NCBI GenBank assembly: GCA_003044455.1
Contig: POWY01000015.1
Coordinates: 1-39,843 of the forward strand
DNA: 39,843 nucleotides
Source: Neisseria bergeri
GTDB taxonomy: Bacteria > Pseudomonadota > Gammaproteobacteria > Burkholderiales > Neisseriaceae
Direction of reading: 5' to 3'
The translations under genes were made by a program, and so were the position numbers. The notes under the pieces are model-generated. The model had not been told where the DNA came from. It saw nothing but the letters and a program-made list of their open reading frames with translations, and made no database searches. Shown here piece after piece: positions 1 to 9,819 of the stretch; within the stretch, counting starts at the first letter, position 1; each line of letters opens with the position of its first letter.

Positions 1-2578
1 AGTCGTAGTGGTAGCGGACGGTTTCGGTAACGGGCAGGTACAGCATATCGTACTGCGCATCGCGCCAGTCGGTTTCGGGCAGACCGTTTCGGGCGTTCTC
101 TTCCTTAGACGGCACCTTCCATTGGTGCTGGGCGATGAGTTGGCCGTTTCCGTTGTAGTCGAAGCAGGTGATGCTGTGGCGGTTGGCGGCACGGACGAGG
201 TTGCCGTTCGGGTCGTATTGGTAAACGGTTTCCTGAACCTTGTCGTTGTTGCGGGCGAGGGTATGGATTAGGCGTCCCAATACATCGCGTTTGAACTCGG
301 TCATCCGCAGCGGGGTTTGGCTGTCGAGGCCGTCTGAAAGCGGGGCGGCGTCTTTTCTGGGGACGGGCTGTCCGCCCGGCTGCGCCATCAGTTTGGCGGC
401 GAGGGTGGCGTCGTCGCCATATTCGCGCTGTTCGACCAGTTCGTTGCCGGCGTTGTAGCGGTAGCCGGTGAGCTTCCGGTCGAAACCGCTTTCGGCAATC
501 AGGCGGTCGAGGACGTCGTAGGCAAAACGGTAGCGCGCACCGTTTTCATTGGTGAGGCCGATCAGACGGCGGGCTTTGTCGTAATGGTAGCCGAAGGTAT
601 GGCCCAGCGCATTGGTGCGCCGGGTCGGCAGGCCGTCTTGGCCGTATTCGTAGGAAGTGGTATGGCCTTCGCCGTCGGTATGGGTGGTCAGACGGCCTGC
701 GGCATCGTAGCCGAAGGTCTCTTTGCTGCCGTCGGGATAGAGGGCGAGGGTAAGGTTTTGGTCGGCATCGTAATGGTATTCGGTGTGCCGTCCCAGCGCA
801 TCGGTAATGCGTGCCAGCTGTCCTTCGGGGGTATAAGAGAGTTTGGTTTCGTAACCGGAGCAGTCGGTAATGAGGTCGGGCTGATGGTTTTTGTTATAGT
901 GGTAGGCGGTGCTGCTGCCGTTGGGGTCGGTCACCGACAGCAGCAGGCCGTTGCCGGCATATTCGAAACGGGTGGTATGTTTCAGCGGGTCGGTATGGGT
1001 CAGCAGGTTGCCCGCTTCGTCGTAGGTATAGCCGTCATAACGGCCTTCCGCATCGCTTTTGCGGATCAGGCGGTAGCAGTCGTCATAGTCGAAATGCAGG
1101 ATGGCGCCGTCGGGGCGGACGATGGCCTCTACCTGCCCCTCGTTGCTGTACTGATAACGGGTAACGCGCCCCATCGCATCGGTGTGGCCGAGCAGACGGC
1201 CCAAACCGTCGCGTTCCATCAATACGGTGCTGCCGTCGGCAAACACCCGCTTGGTCAGCTCGTTGTTGTAGTCGTAATGGTATTGCTCGGTACGGCCCAA
1301 CACGTCGGTTACCTCGGTATAACCGTCGTGATAGGTAAAGCGCCATTCCTCGCCCAAGGAAGTCCGGTTGCGCAACACCTTGCCGGTCGGGGTGTAATGG
1401 TCGTATTCGTATTCCGATACCAATCCCGCCGCATCCGTGTGCGACACCATCAGATTGTTTTTATAGCCGAAGCTGCGTTTGACGTTGCCGTCGCGGCCGA
1501 TGACGAGGATCAAGTCGCCGCTATTATTGTATTCGTAGCGGACCAGCGGGCTGCCGACCCGGACCGTTTCGCCGAAGGCGGGCAACCCCTCCAGCAGCGA
1601 TACCGACAGCAGCCGCATTTTGGGCGGCTGTTCGTCCGCCACATTGCCGAAGTCCAGCGAGAACACCCGGCCGTTGCCGTCGATGACGTATTGCGGCAGA
1701 CCGGTCAGCGGATGATAGACGAAACGCTGATGGTTGCCGTTGGCATCTTCCACCGCCACCAGCGGGAAGAGGGTGGAATCCTCGTCCGAACCCGCCACCG
1801 CCAAAGGCGCAAAGCGCAGCGCTATCGAACCGTCCAGCGACGCAATGACATAATGGCCGTCCGGATTCTTACTGAACCAGATCTGTTCGCTCTCGAACAA
1901 TACCGGTTCCTCATCGTCTTCATCGACTTCCGGCAGCGGGAACAGACGGCCCTGATCGTCGATATAGGCCAATCCCGCCGCATCGCGGATGATGCGTTGG
2001 CAGCCCGGCACGCTCCAGCCCTCGCCGAGCCAGCCGGTACCGTCCTGGTCGGAATAATAGCTGCGGCTCCAGACCAGCGGCAGGATGCCTTCAAAAGCAA
2101 AGTCGGTTTCACCCTCCAGAAACTTCAGCCCGTGTATCGGATTGACCGGGCGGCCGGCAGCGGCGGCAGCTTTGCAGGAAATACAGGGTTTGGGCGGCAG
2201 TTTCTTCTTGAACTTGTTGTTCATGTGGAACATATCGCCGGCACGGATGATGTGGCGCTTGCGGATTTTAACCGAAGAAGAGTGCATCATCGGCCAGGCA
2301 GGTTTGGCGGCGGTACGCGACAACACCCCCTTGCGGCCGGGTATGGCGGGTTCGTCGCCGGTGGTGCGGTTGGTTTTACTGGCCTTGAAGACGAAGGCGG
2401 GCTTGCGGTTGAGGCGTACGTCATTGGCGACGGTTTGGGCGCCGCCCAGGTCGGCGAAGAGCGGGAAGGGGATGGGCGGTGCGACCGGTGGGGCAGGAGG
2501 GGGCGGCCAGCAGAAATCGGGGACGGTAAAGACGACCCTGAAGTCGCTGCTTTTACGGGCGATTTTATTGAATGCCAT
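1..2578 (-). CDS. rhs: Rhs effector with N-terminal DUF4150 PAAR-like domain (3' end outside window)
   Basis: The minus-strand frame is open from an ATG at 2578 to the window edge (859 codons seen), so the toxin tip is not visible. Residues about 15-120 look like a DUF4150/PAAR-like domain (PIPFPLFADL, GRKGVVSRT, MMHSSSVKI), which would cap the VgrG spike. A CxxC (CISC, 132-135) precedes a DUF6531-like start of the Rhs shell (LVWSRSYYSDQ, GTGWLGEGWS), followed by many YD repeats. It lies directly downstream of vgrG and a DUF2169 adaptor gene, the standard layout for a T6SS cargo effector. The DUF4150-Rhs call is firm from the sequence. The effector activity is unknown because the C terminus is missing. 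A GGCCGTCTGAA uptake-like word lies inside the gene at 328-338. Confidence 0.93.
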   Translation of the reverse strand, partial: MAFNKIARKSSDFRVVFTVPDFCWPPPPAPPVAPPIPFPLFADLGGAQTVANDVRLNRKPAFVFKASKTNRTTGDEPAIPGRKGVLSRTAAKPAWPMMHSSSVKIRKRHIIRAGDMFHMNNKFKKKLPPKPCISCKAAAAAGRPVNPIHGLKFLEGETDFAFEGILPLVWSRSYYSDQDGTGWLGEGWSVPGCQRIIRDAAGLAYIDDQGRLFPLPEVDEDDEEPVLFESEQIWFSKNPDGHYVIASLDGSIALRFAPLAVAGSDEDSTLFPLVAVEDANGNHQRFVYHPLTGLPQYVIDGNGRVFSLDFGNVADEQPPKMRLLSVSLLEGLPAFGETVRVGSPLVRYEYNNSGDLILVIGRDGNVKRSFGYKNNLMVSHTDAAGLVSEYEYDHYTPTGKVLRNRTSLGEEWRFTYHDGYTEVTDVLGRTEQYHYDYNNELTKRVFADGSTVLMERDGLGRLLGHTDAMGRVTRYQYSNEGQVEAIVRPDGAILHFDYDDCYRLIRKSDAEGRYDGYTYDEAGNLLTHTDPLKHTTRFEYAGNGLLLSVTDPNGSSTAYHYNKNHQPDLITDCSGYETKLSYTPEGQLARITDALGRHTEYHYDADQNLTLALYPDGSKETFGYDAAGRLTTHTDGEGHTTSYEYGQDGLPTRRTNALGHTFGYHYDKARRLIGLTNENGARYRFAYDVLDRLIAESGFDRKLTGYRYNAGNELVEQREYGDDATLAAKLMAQPGGQPVPRKDAAPLSDGLDSQTPLRMTEFKRDVLGRLIHTLARNNDKVQETVYQYDPNGNLVRAANRHSITCFDYNGNGQLIAQHQWKVPSKEENARNGLPETDWRDAQYDMLYLPVTETVRYHYD

Positions 2579-2605
2579 GGCGGCTTGCTCCTGTTGGGGG
2601 ATGGG

Positions 2606-2650
2606 GTCGTCTGAAATAGGGATGAGTAAGGGTTTAGAGTTTCAGACGAC
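2606..2650 (-). terminator. Inverted-DUS hairpin between DUF2169 gene and rhs
   Basis: GTCGTCTGAAA (2606-2616) and its exact reverse complement (2640-2650) form an 11-bp stem around a 23-nt loop. The right arm extends to a perfect AG-mucDUS word (2641-2652, minus orientation). Inverted DUS pairs often act as terminators or attenuators in Neisseria. Here the hairpin lies inside an apparent operon and lacks a strong U-run, so partial attenuation is more likely than full termination. Confidence 0.5.
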
Positions 2651-2665
2651 CTATGTGTGTGTGGT

Positions 2666-3802
2666 TTATATGTGTGCTGCCAAAGATGGCGGGATTGGGA
2701 TAAATTCATCCTGCGAATCCCGACAGGCTTGAGCGGCCGCGATTTGATCTGCCCGTTCGTGTCGGGCGATGAATCTGAGCTGGCATGCCGCAATTTCCAG
2801 TTCCTCGGGAAAAGATGTGCGGTAGCTGCAATCGATGCGGCGTTGTTCCACATCGACAAGTATGGTGTCCAATACCATATCTTTGCACAATGACGAGTTG
2901 GTTGCCGTATGGGCGTGGACGAACACGGTTTCTACCGGCAAATCAACGGTAAAGCGTTGGTTGGGGGCTTGGAAGGAATGCACCATGCCGGTAAAGCTCA
3001 GTTCGTAAATATGGTTGGGTTTCAGATGGGGAAGTTGCAGCGAGGGATGGGCGCCGTTCCAATAGGCCATAGAAAAATCTTCAGGCAGTAGCGGGGCACG
3101 GTTGGCTATCCATTGCTCATCGGCAGTACCGGTATGTTGGGCACGCAGTGCGAAATAACGGGGCATAAAGCCGAAGCCTTCGGGTTCGGCCTTATCGGAC
3201 GGATCGCGCACCGGGTGTGCAGGGTCGTAGATTTGATGTGCTTTCAGCGTCCGTTTGAACCCGTTTTTTTTGAGTTCGGCCTTCGGATAGTAGCCGATAC
3301 CGATGGCGTTCTGCTGATAGCCTGTGTGGTCGTCTTCTACTGCGTTGCCGCCAAAGGCAAACTCATAGCGGATAGGCAGGGAAAGGATGGGGTCGGGTTC
3401 GCTCAAAGACCATCCTGCCGCCTCCCTTACCCAGTAACGTTCCCCGGTAAGCGCCAGGCTTTTTTGGTAATCGCCGATGCTTACGGATACGGTAAATTGC
3501 CGAGAGGGGACATCGTCGGGTGCATAGGCGGTGGCATTGACGACCAAGTCGGTTTTGGGCTTGTAGAGGCTGAAGTCGCTTTCAAACTGAGTTGAGGTTT
3601 GCGAGGGATCGCCGTAATAGGTATCGGCAAACGTGAGTGGCGTTTGCTTACGGGCAAACGCAAGCTCCGCTTTTCCTGTTTCCGAGTCGATTTCAAACTC
3701 GTAGCTGACTTTGGCAACGACTACATCATAAGCCCGATCTGTTTGGTCGATGTTTTTAAACTGCTGCGTATGAAAGCAGGTAAAGTTCTGCAACTCAAAC
3801 AT
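2666..3802 (-). CDS. DUF2169 family T6SS effector adaptor/chaperone
   Basis: The predicted protein is 378 aa. It has the typical DUF2169 opening (NFTCFHTQQF followed by VVVAKVSYEF) and a later YEFAFGGN motif. DUF2169 proteins are found beside DUF4150/PAAR effectors and are thought to load them onto VgrG. Its position between vgrG (12 nt gap) and the DUF4150-Rhs gene fits that role exactly. No signal peptide or membrane segment is visible, as expected for a cytoplasmic adaptor. The family assignment is confident; the specific partner (the Rhs at 1-2578) is inferred from order. Confidence 0.88.
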   Translation of the reverse strand: MFELQNFTCFHTQQFKNIDQTDRAYDVVVAKVSYEFEIDSETGKAELAFARKQTPLTFADTYYGDPSQTSTQFESDFSLYKPKTDLVVNATAYAPDDVPSRQFTVSVSIGDYQKSLALTGERYWVREAAGWSLSEPDPILSLPIRYEFAFGGNAVEDDHTGYQQNAIGIGYYPKAELKKNGFKRTLKAHQIYDPAHPVRDPSDKAEPEGFGFMPRYFALRAQHTGTADEQWIANRAPLLPEDFSMAYWNGAHPSLQLPHLKPNHIYELSFTGMVHSFQAPNQRFTVDLPVETVFVHAHTATNSSLCKDMVLDTILVDVEQRRIDCSYRTSFPEELEIAACQLRFIARHERADQIAAAQACRDSQDEFIPIPPSLAAHI

Positions 3803-3814
3803 GGCGCATCTTCT

Positions 3815-6088
3815 CTAGTTGATATCGACTTTTTTGCCGTCGATATCTACCACCTTCGTACCGACGATCTTGATCGATTTGCTGACGATGCTGATTTTGT
3901 TTTTATCAATCAAAATCATAGAATTACCGACTTGTATGGTGATTTTTCTGCCTGCGGACAGCGTGATGTTTCGACCGGCGTTGAGGCCGATGTTCATACC
4001 GGCGTTGAGACCCATCACCAAGCCGACGCTATGCATTTCTGCACCGACGACATTGGTCATCCAGCCTGCACCGACGTTCAACATATAGCCTGCACCGATG
4101 TTGGTCATCTGTCCGATACCGACATTGTTCATACCGTTCAGGCTGACGGTTTCCTGTCTGTTGCCGCCGATACTGCTGACTTCGTTGGCAACAACGGTCT
4201 TGTTGCGGTTGGCACCGACGGTCAGAGCTTGGTTTTTGCCGACAGCAACGTTCTGATCCTGTCCGACAGTCAACGCTTGGCTCTGTCCTATGCCTACTTT
4301 CTCGTTCAAACCGACAGAACGGCTGCGGTTTTTACCCACGTTGACGCTTTGGTCTTTACCTACGCTGGTACTTTGATTGTCTCCTACACTAATGCTTTGG
4401 TTTTGGGTAATGCTGGAGGTCTCGTTTTGACCCACCGATTTTATGCGGTTTTGGGTAATTGAAGCCGTTTCGTTTTTTTGGACGGTTTTTGCCCGATCGC
4501 CTACTACTGTAACGGTTTCGTTGTTACCGATCGTGGTGGTGCGGTCGTTGTTGACGTTGCGGGTTTCGTTATTTTTAACCAGCGAGGTCAGGTCTTTTTG
4601 CGCTTGGAAATTGACCATCTCGGAACCGGCAGTATCGTTGAACATCAGTTCATTGAAGTTGGACAATGGCGAATTGAAACTTTTACTTTTGATACCGGAC
4701 TTTTTGGCCGCGGCAGGAAAGCCCCATGGTGGCGACATTGCGCTGTTGTACAGACGACCCAATACAATCGGTCGGTCGGCATCGCCGTTGATGAAGTCGA
4801 CCAGCACTTCTTCACCGATACGCGGGGTGTTGATAGAACCGTATCCCGCACCGGCAGAACCTTGCGTTACCCGAACCCAGTTGGAGCTGTTTTCATCCAT
4901 TTTACCGTAGCGGTCCCAATGGAATTGCACTTTAATATCGCCATACTCGTTGGTATAAACCTCTTCTCCGGCAGGACCCGTTACCGTCGCCGCTTGTGTG
5001 CCCAAAACTTTGGGTTTTGGCGTTTTAAGGGGAGGGCGGTATGGGTAGGATTTGGGCAATACGCGGAATGAAATTCTGAATTTACCGATACGGTCGCCGG
5101 TAGTATAGCCGGCTTCTTCAAAATCATAATCTGCTTTCAGAATGGTGTATTCGGTATTGGATGATGAATGCGGGTGCTTACTCAGGGTAAACGTATAACC
5201 CGGAGCCACCGTCAATGCAGTACCTGAACCGGTAATAATCTTAGTTTGGCTTTTCAAATCTTCACTGCGTACCTGACTGTAATTTTGCGCTTCGGAAACA
5301 TCGCTAAAGCCGGTATAAAAGTCATAATGCTCCATCGGGACAGAACTGAAATCGTGAACCGAGTCAGAAGATTTCATCGGGACTTTGGCGTTTTTATAAT
5401 TGTATTCCTGAGTCACGAACTGGCTGGATTTCAGGGCATCACGTTCCTCCCAAACATCGATATAGGCGATGTTGGGTGCTCCGGGTGCAGTATTTTTGGA
5501 ATGGTAAGGAATGTTAGGAGAAGAGACGGCTTCCAGAATACCGACATCATCAGCAATAACCAGCTCGTGCGAACCGTTGCTGTGGGTAAAGTAATAGTAG
5601 ATGCCTTCCTGTTCAAATAGGCGGCTCAGGAAGTCAAAACTGTTTTCCTGATATTGAACACAAAAGCCCCTTGTACGATAGTTTTTTTGGCATTTAACCT
5701 GAAAGGGGAATCCGAAGGGAGATAAGACTTCATTGGCAATATCCAGAACGGATTTATCGACAAATACTCTGCTGTCGGTATTTTGGGTGAGATACCACAT
5801 AAACGGACGAGCTGTGCAGGTGTAGGCATGATAGTCTTCTTCGTCTTCATCTTCGCCGATATAGCCGAAGTCAGTCACCAAACCGTTCAAATAACGCGGA
5901 CTGCCTGCTTCTGTATCAATTTCCAATGTTATTGGTTGTCCGATAATATCTTTGCCTTGTAAATTGGAATCTTTGGAAACTAAAGTGATATTAAATTCAA
6001 AAAGGTTTGAAACAAATTCTGTTCCAAGCATTTTTTTGAATAATAGTTGTGATTCCAAAGGTGTATGAGCAACGACTGTTCTATTCAT
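3815..6088 (-). CDS. vgrG: T6SS spike protein VgrG (TssI)
   Basis: VgrG forms the trimeric spike on the Hcp tube. The N-terminal part has the gp27-like fold signature (SLFEQEGIYYYF, RPFMWYLTQN). The middle has the gp5 OB-fold region (GDIKVQFHWDR, NWVRVTQGSAG, IGEEVLVDFINGD). The C-terminal part is a long run of NxxxSVGxN-like beta-helix repeats ending in KVVDIDGKKVDIN. No C-terminal effector domain follows, so it is a structural VgrG. I chose the ATG at 6088 (MNRTVVAHTP, 757 aa) because AAGGA lies about 10 nt upstream and the family normally starts shortly before this motif. An upstream in-frame ATG at 6154 would add 22 residues but has no clear ribosome binding site. It is followed by its adaptor and Rhs cargo. 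Confidence 0.95.
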   Translation of the reverse strand: MNRTVVAHTPLESQLLFKKMLGTEFVSNLFEFNITLVSKDSNLQGKDIIGQPITLEIDTEAGSPRYLNGLVTDFGYIGEDEDEEDYHAYTCTARPFMWYLTQNTDSRVFVDKSVLDIANEVLSPFGFPFQVKCQKNYRTRGFCVQYQENSFDFLSRLFEQEGIYYYFTHSNGSHELVIADDVGILEAVSSPNIPYHSKNTAPGAPNIAYIDVWEERDALKSSQFVTQEYNYKNAKVPMKSSDSVHDFSSVPMEHYDFYTGFSDVSEAQNYSQVRSEDLKSQTKIITGSGTALTVAPGYTFTLSKHPHSSSNTEYTILKADYDFEEAGYTTGDRIGKFRISFRVLPKSYPYRPPLKTPKPKVLGTQAATVTGPAGEEVYTNEYGDIKVQFHWDRYGKMDENSSNWVRVTQGSAGAGYGSINTPRIGEEVLVDFINGDADRPIVLGRLYNSAMSPPWGFPAAAKKSGIKSKSFNSPLSNFNELMFNDTAGSEMVNFQAQKDLTSLVKNNETRNVNNDRTTTIGNNETVTVVGDRAKTVQKNETASITQNRIKSVGQNETSSITQNQSISVGDNQSTSVGKDQSVNVGKNRSRSVGLNEKVGIGQSQALTVGQDQNVAVGKNQALTVGANRNKTVVANEVSSIGGNRQETVSLNGMNNVGIGQMTNIGAGYMLNVGAGWMTNVVGAEMHSVGLVMGLNAGMNIGLNAGRNITLSAGRKITIQVGNSMILIDKNKISIVSKSIKIVGTKVVDIDGKKVDIN

Positions 6089-6196
6089 TTCGGGAAATTC
6101 CTTGTTTACATTAGAAACCAATTTCGCTTCAATGTCAGACTTTCTATTTTTCAATCACACAAAGGACTGTGGCAGAAACTTGTTGGAATATGTGAT

Positions 6197-6208
6197 TTCA
6201 GACGACCT
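6197..6208 (-). other. DNA uptake sequence (AG-mucDUS)
   Basis: A perfect AGGTCGTCTGAA on the minus strand lies between tssM and vgrG. It marks DNA for uptake by Neisseria competence pili and is part of the taxonomic evidence for this window. Confidence 0.85.
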
Positions 6209-6230
6209 GCTTACATTCGCACTACGACCT

Positions 6231-9200
6231 TCAAATGCACTGAAAATTCCTTAATTTATTTAAATTAAAAGGGTTGAAGGCTGTAGAAGTAGTAAATTCA
6301 AGCACAATGTTTTTGCCTTGGATGTTGTATTCGACAACGGTAGTGTTTCCTGTTTGACGAATGATTTTTCCTTTTTCAATCAGACGGAATATTGACCATG
6401 ATCCGGTTGAGCTGATACCCGCACTATTGATTTGCGGAGAGGAAACATCGATCTTTGCCAAGGCATTTTCTTCTTTTGAGGGCCAGGTAAAGGTTGCAGG
6501 ATTGACTGGGCCATGACTGTATACATAGCTTTTCCCTGCATAAGAAACATTCACACTTTCCAGGCTGGGATCAAGGAGCAAGACCTTGATTGTAAAGCCA
6601 AAAGTAGGCGTTTCAGATCCTTTGTCGAAATATCCTTGTCGGATTGTTGCAATGTCGTTCAGTTTGGAAAAACGGTCTTTAAATGCGCTGTTTTTGGCCG
6701 CTAATGTTTCCAGTTTCTCTGAACGCGCCAATATGGCGGCCTCCCCTGACAAATTGGTAAACTTGCTGTACATACCGTTTGGACCAAATATATTGCTAAA
6801 GCTTTCCAAGGCAACATTGGTCTCAGATCCCCTATCAAAAGGGTAACCCTGTTGATGTATTTCTTGGCAACTGTTTGTTACGGTTGCCAACTGTTTTTCC
6901 AAGGTGGACATAAGTTTTTCATCGACAATCTTGTCGGTGTTGTTCAAAATGATCTCAGAAAAACTGTCTAACATTGGGCGGAAAGGCATAGGAAGCCGGT
7001 TTACTTCAGCTTTGTATTTCACAAACGGATCATCAGGAGGCAAATCTACCCCTTTTTCAACTGCAACATTAACAGCAACCAAATAAACGTACAGATCATT
7101 AATGGCTTCAGTAATGCTGTTAATAGCCGGAGGTTGATCGTTTGTGGTTTCAGTTAGGCTATGGAAATCTGCAAAAGCATCATCAACAGGAGTGGCCAGT
7201 TTCAAAGCAGCCAATTCATTTTTCACATTGGCCTCTCCTTCAGCGTCTAAAAGCTTTGACAGACCTGCTCTATTTAACCAGTCGGCAATTTTACTGTCTG
7301 CTTTATCGGTTATCTTTTTATCAATGGTAAGCGTCGTGTTGTCACTGATACCTTTGATAATGTTAACCAAGGGCGAATTTTTCTCTGACAAAAGTTTGGC
7401 AATCTGAATACTTTCTCGAGATGATTTAGGTACAACCAATGACAAATCAGACAAATAGTTATTCCATGCCTTGATGTAATTGTTGAAATAAAGCTTTTGA
7501 GCATCAGAAAGAACAGTAGCTTTACTTTGGCTTTGTGAGGCATAGCTATCCAATACCCAGTTGTCTTCATTAAAAAATTGTTCTGCCGATTTAACCATAG
7601 CAGGTAATACTTTGGTAATGTAGGCTTCTTTGGTATAAATGAAGTTAATAGGCTCTTTTAAAGCTTTACCAGTTTTACGACGGAACAATAAGTGGCTTTG
7701 CACACCGCCCATACTTGAAAGAGAAACAGGTGTGATTCCTTCTTTGCCTGAGAGAGTAACAGTATTGATGGTATCCTCCAGCACCATAGTTGCAATATCT
7801 CTTTGGGCAATTTCTTGCCTACGACGTTCAACCAATGCTTCATCATAGGGTGCGCTAGGAGTAATGCTTTGCTTGGAAAGAATCTGGTGTAAAGCTTTTT
7901 CAACAGATTTTTTCTGTTGGTTGCTCATGCCTGAAGATTCTGCTTCAGACAAATTAGTCATCAGCCAGTTTTGCATAAAAGCGGCATCAAAATGTTCTTT
8001 GTCATACATCATCAGATAAGCTTTTAAAGCATTGTAGCCATTAACTCTGACTGAGCCGCTGGTTGTACGCAGAAGTTCATCTAATTTAAAGCTGATTAAA
8101 GGCATTACGTTGTCTTGAAGGATTCTGCGGTAGGCAGATTCTCCAACGTCTTTCATTTGCCCGCCTTGATAAAGGCCCATACGATAGCTGAGGGGAGGGG
8201 AGGACAGATCGGGAATCTCTCTACTGCTGGTTGTATCTTTGACATGTTCTGCAAATGTTACTGCTTTAAGTAGGTCGGGAGCTTCAGTGTATTTTTTCGC
8301 CTCTTGACCCAGTTTGGTTGCTTTATCGCCAACCTGCTCAAGATATGAGCGATTATTCGAATAACTGTTCAGCATCATGGCTAAGCAGGCAGCGACTATG
8401 GTGACAATAGCTCCAATGCCTAACCAATAGAGCATTTGTTTTTTGACAAACCAAGATTTATTTTCTCCCGCCAGGTTTGCTTCACTAAGGATGACATCAG
8501 AGAACAGTCTGTGCAGGAAAAAGCTTCGCTCATTATTTTGAGTTTTGGTTCGATCCGAATCCAAGTATTTTTTCGATAATTGGAAATCGTTTTGCAAGCC
8601 ATCCAAGATGGGATTGAAATGTTGTCCCGTTTGGGTACCGCTTGAGAAATAAACACCTCTCCACGAGATAGGTTGCTCAAATTTTGAAGATTTAGATAAT
8701 TCTTTAAATAGAGAAAGTACCGCCTGATTAAGACGTTCAAATTCTTCAGGGAAAGCAAAAGCCGCTGCTTTATCTTCAGAAGATTCCAATTGGTGAATAG
8801 TGCCCAACATAGAGGAGCGCAATTTATCTACAACTTCCGATAAAGCGTTGGAAGCAGTGGCAATAGGAGTTTCCATCCCTTCCGTATCAGAAAGAGAAAT
8901 TCCCAGATATTGATTTCTTTGTTCTTCAGTCAGATGATTAAAGAATTTGTCAAAACCATGCAGTAAATCCAGTTTGGTTATCATGAGATAAACGGGGAAA
9001 TGTATACCTAATTTAGTATGCATCTCATGGATTCTTTTGCGAAGCTCTGCAGAAATTTTGGGGATATTGGTTTTACCTCCCAAAAGGTCATCTACTCCGA
9101 CGGTAACCAATACACCGTTAATAGGTTGTTTGGGACGGTAACGCTTCAGAAGGGATACAAATTCTTCCCAGTCGCTGGAGTCTTTATTACTGTGGTTGTC

Positions 9201-9788
9201 ATGTAAAGACAATCTGCCCGCAGTATCGAGAAGTACAATTTCATCCGATAAAAACCAATCGCAATCACGCGTTCCTGCCAAGCCGCTTACAGATGTTCCT
9301 AAAGTGCTTTCTAGGGGGAAGTTGAGACCGGAACGTTTTAACGCTGTTGTTTTACCAGAGCCGGCAGCACCTAAAACAACATACCACGGCATTTGATAAA
9401 GATACTGACCTTCTTCCAATCTCGCCAATAAACTATTTTTAGATTTGGAGAATTTAGCGTTTTTCAGTATTTTATCCATTTCAGCAAACTGACGGCTCAT
9501 TGAGCTGACATCGCCTGCATTTTTCAAGATGGGTTCTTGCGCTGCGCGAATTTCCTTCAGTAAGGCAGCGTTGCGGCGTGATTCACGATATTGGCGAAAT
9601 ATGGCTTTAGCCAACCAAATGCCGATAATGGCTGCACACACGGCAAGGCGAATGGTCTTGTTTGCTAAAGGACGGATTTCGCCTATGGAAATCAGTGGGC
9701 CGATAAACCATACCAATATAATCAGACCGGCGATACCCAGCATTACCCATAAAGAACGGGAGCCTAGAAAATAAAGAATTTTTTTCAT
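6231..9788 (-). CDS. tssM: T6SS inner-membrane component TssM (IcmF)
   Basis: The predicted protein is 1185 aa, normal for TssM. Two membrane segments lie near the N terminus (about residues 12-34 and 45-62), followed by a cytoplasmic NTPase-like domain with a complete Walker A motif GAAGSGKT (140-147). A third membrane segment follows near residues 450-475 (YWLGIGAIVTIVAACLAMML). The remaining C-terminal part would be periplasmic and contact TssJ. TssM, TssL and TssJ form the trans-envelope complex. It follows tssL by 31 nt in the same direction. The intact Walker A suggests the NTP-binding version rather than the degenerate one. The extreme C terminus (NKLRNFQCI) is typical in length and shows no truncation. 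Confidence 0.97.
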   Translation of the reverse strand: MKKILYFLGSRSLWVMLGIAGLIILVWFIGPLISIGEIRPLANKTIRLAVCAAIIGIWLAKAIFRQYRESRRNAALLKEIRAAQEPILKNAGDVSSMSRQFAEMDKILKNAKFSKSKNSLLARLEEGQYLYQMPWYVVLGAAGSGKTTALKRSGLNFPLESTLGTSVSGLAGTRDCDWFLSDEIVLLDTAGRLSLHDNHSNKDSSDWEEFVSLLKRYRPKQPINGVLVTVGVDDLLGGKTNIPKISAELRKRIHEMHTKLGIHFPVYLMITKLDLLHGFDKFFNHLTEEQRNQYLGISLSDTEGMETPIATASNALSEVVDKLRSSMLGTIHQLESSEDKAAAFAFPEEFERLNQAVLSLFKELSKSSKFEQPISWRGVYFSSGTQTGQHFNPILDGLQNDFQLSKKYLDSDRTKTQNNERSFFLHRLFSDVILSEANLAGENKSWFVKKQMLYWLGIGAIVTIVAACLAMMLNSYSNNRSYLEQVGDKATKLGQEAKKYTEAPDLLKAVTFAEHVKDTTSSREIPDLSSPPLSYRMGLYQGGQMKDVGESAYRRILQDNVMPLISFKLDELLRTTSGSVRVNGYNALKAYLMMYDKEHFDAAFMQNWLMTNLSEAESSGMSNQQKKSVEKALHQILSKQSITPSAPYDEALVERRRQEIAQRDIATMVLEDTINTVTLSGKEGITPVSLSSMGGVQSHLLFRRKTGKALKEPINFIYTKEAYITKVLPAMVKSAEQFFNEDNWVLDSYASQSQSKATVLSDAQKLYFNNYIKAWNNYLSDLSLVVPKSSRESIQIAKLLSEKNSPLVNIIKGISDNTTLTIDKKITDKADSKIADWLNRAGLSKLLDAEGEANVKNELAALKLATPVDDAFADFHSLTETTNDQPPAINSITEAINDLYVYLVAVNVAVEKGVDLPPDDPFVKYKAEVNRLPMPFRPMLDSFSEIILNNTDKIVDEKLMSTLEKQLATVTNSCQEIHQQGYPFDRGSETNVALESFSNIFGPNGMYSKFTNLSGEAAILARSEKLETLAAKNSAFKDRFSKLNDIATIRQGYFDKGSETPTFGFTIKVLLLDPSLESVNVSYAGKSYVYSHGPVNPATFTWPSKEENALAKIDVSSPQINSAGISSTGSWSIFRLIEKGKIIRQTGNTTVVEYNIQGKNIVLEFTTSTAFNPFNLNKLRNFQCI

Positions 9789-9819
9789 ATTTGTTTTTCC
9801 GTATCAATCCAATTTCAGA

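Noticed and set aside
584-2614. A 676-codon plus-strand open frame opposite the first rhs gene
   Set aside because: It is antisense to the Rhs YD-repeat gene, has low-complexity Val/Gly-rich sequence without recognisable domains, and arises from the codon bias of the real gene.
2287-2859. A 190-codon minus-strand frame overlapping the DUF2169 and rhs starts
   Set aside because: It overlaps two well-supported genes in another frame and is rich in Pro and Ser typical of a shadow frame.
3599-4462. A 287-codon plus-strand frame opposite vgrG
   Set aside because: It mirrors the repetitive beta-helix part of VgrG and has no independent support.
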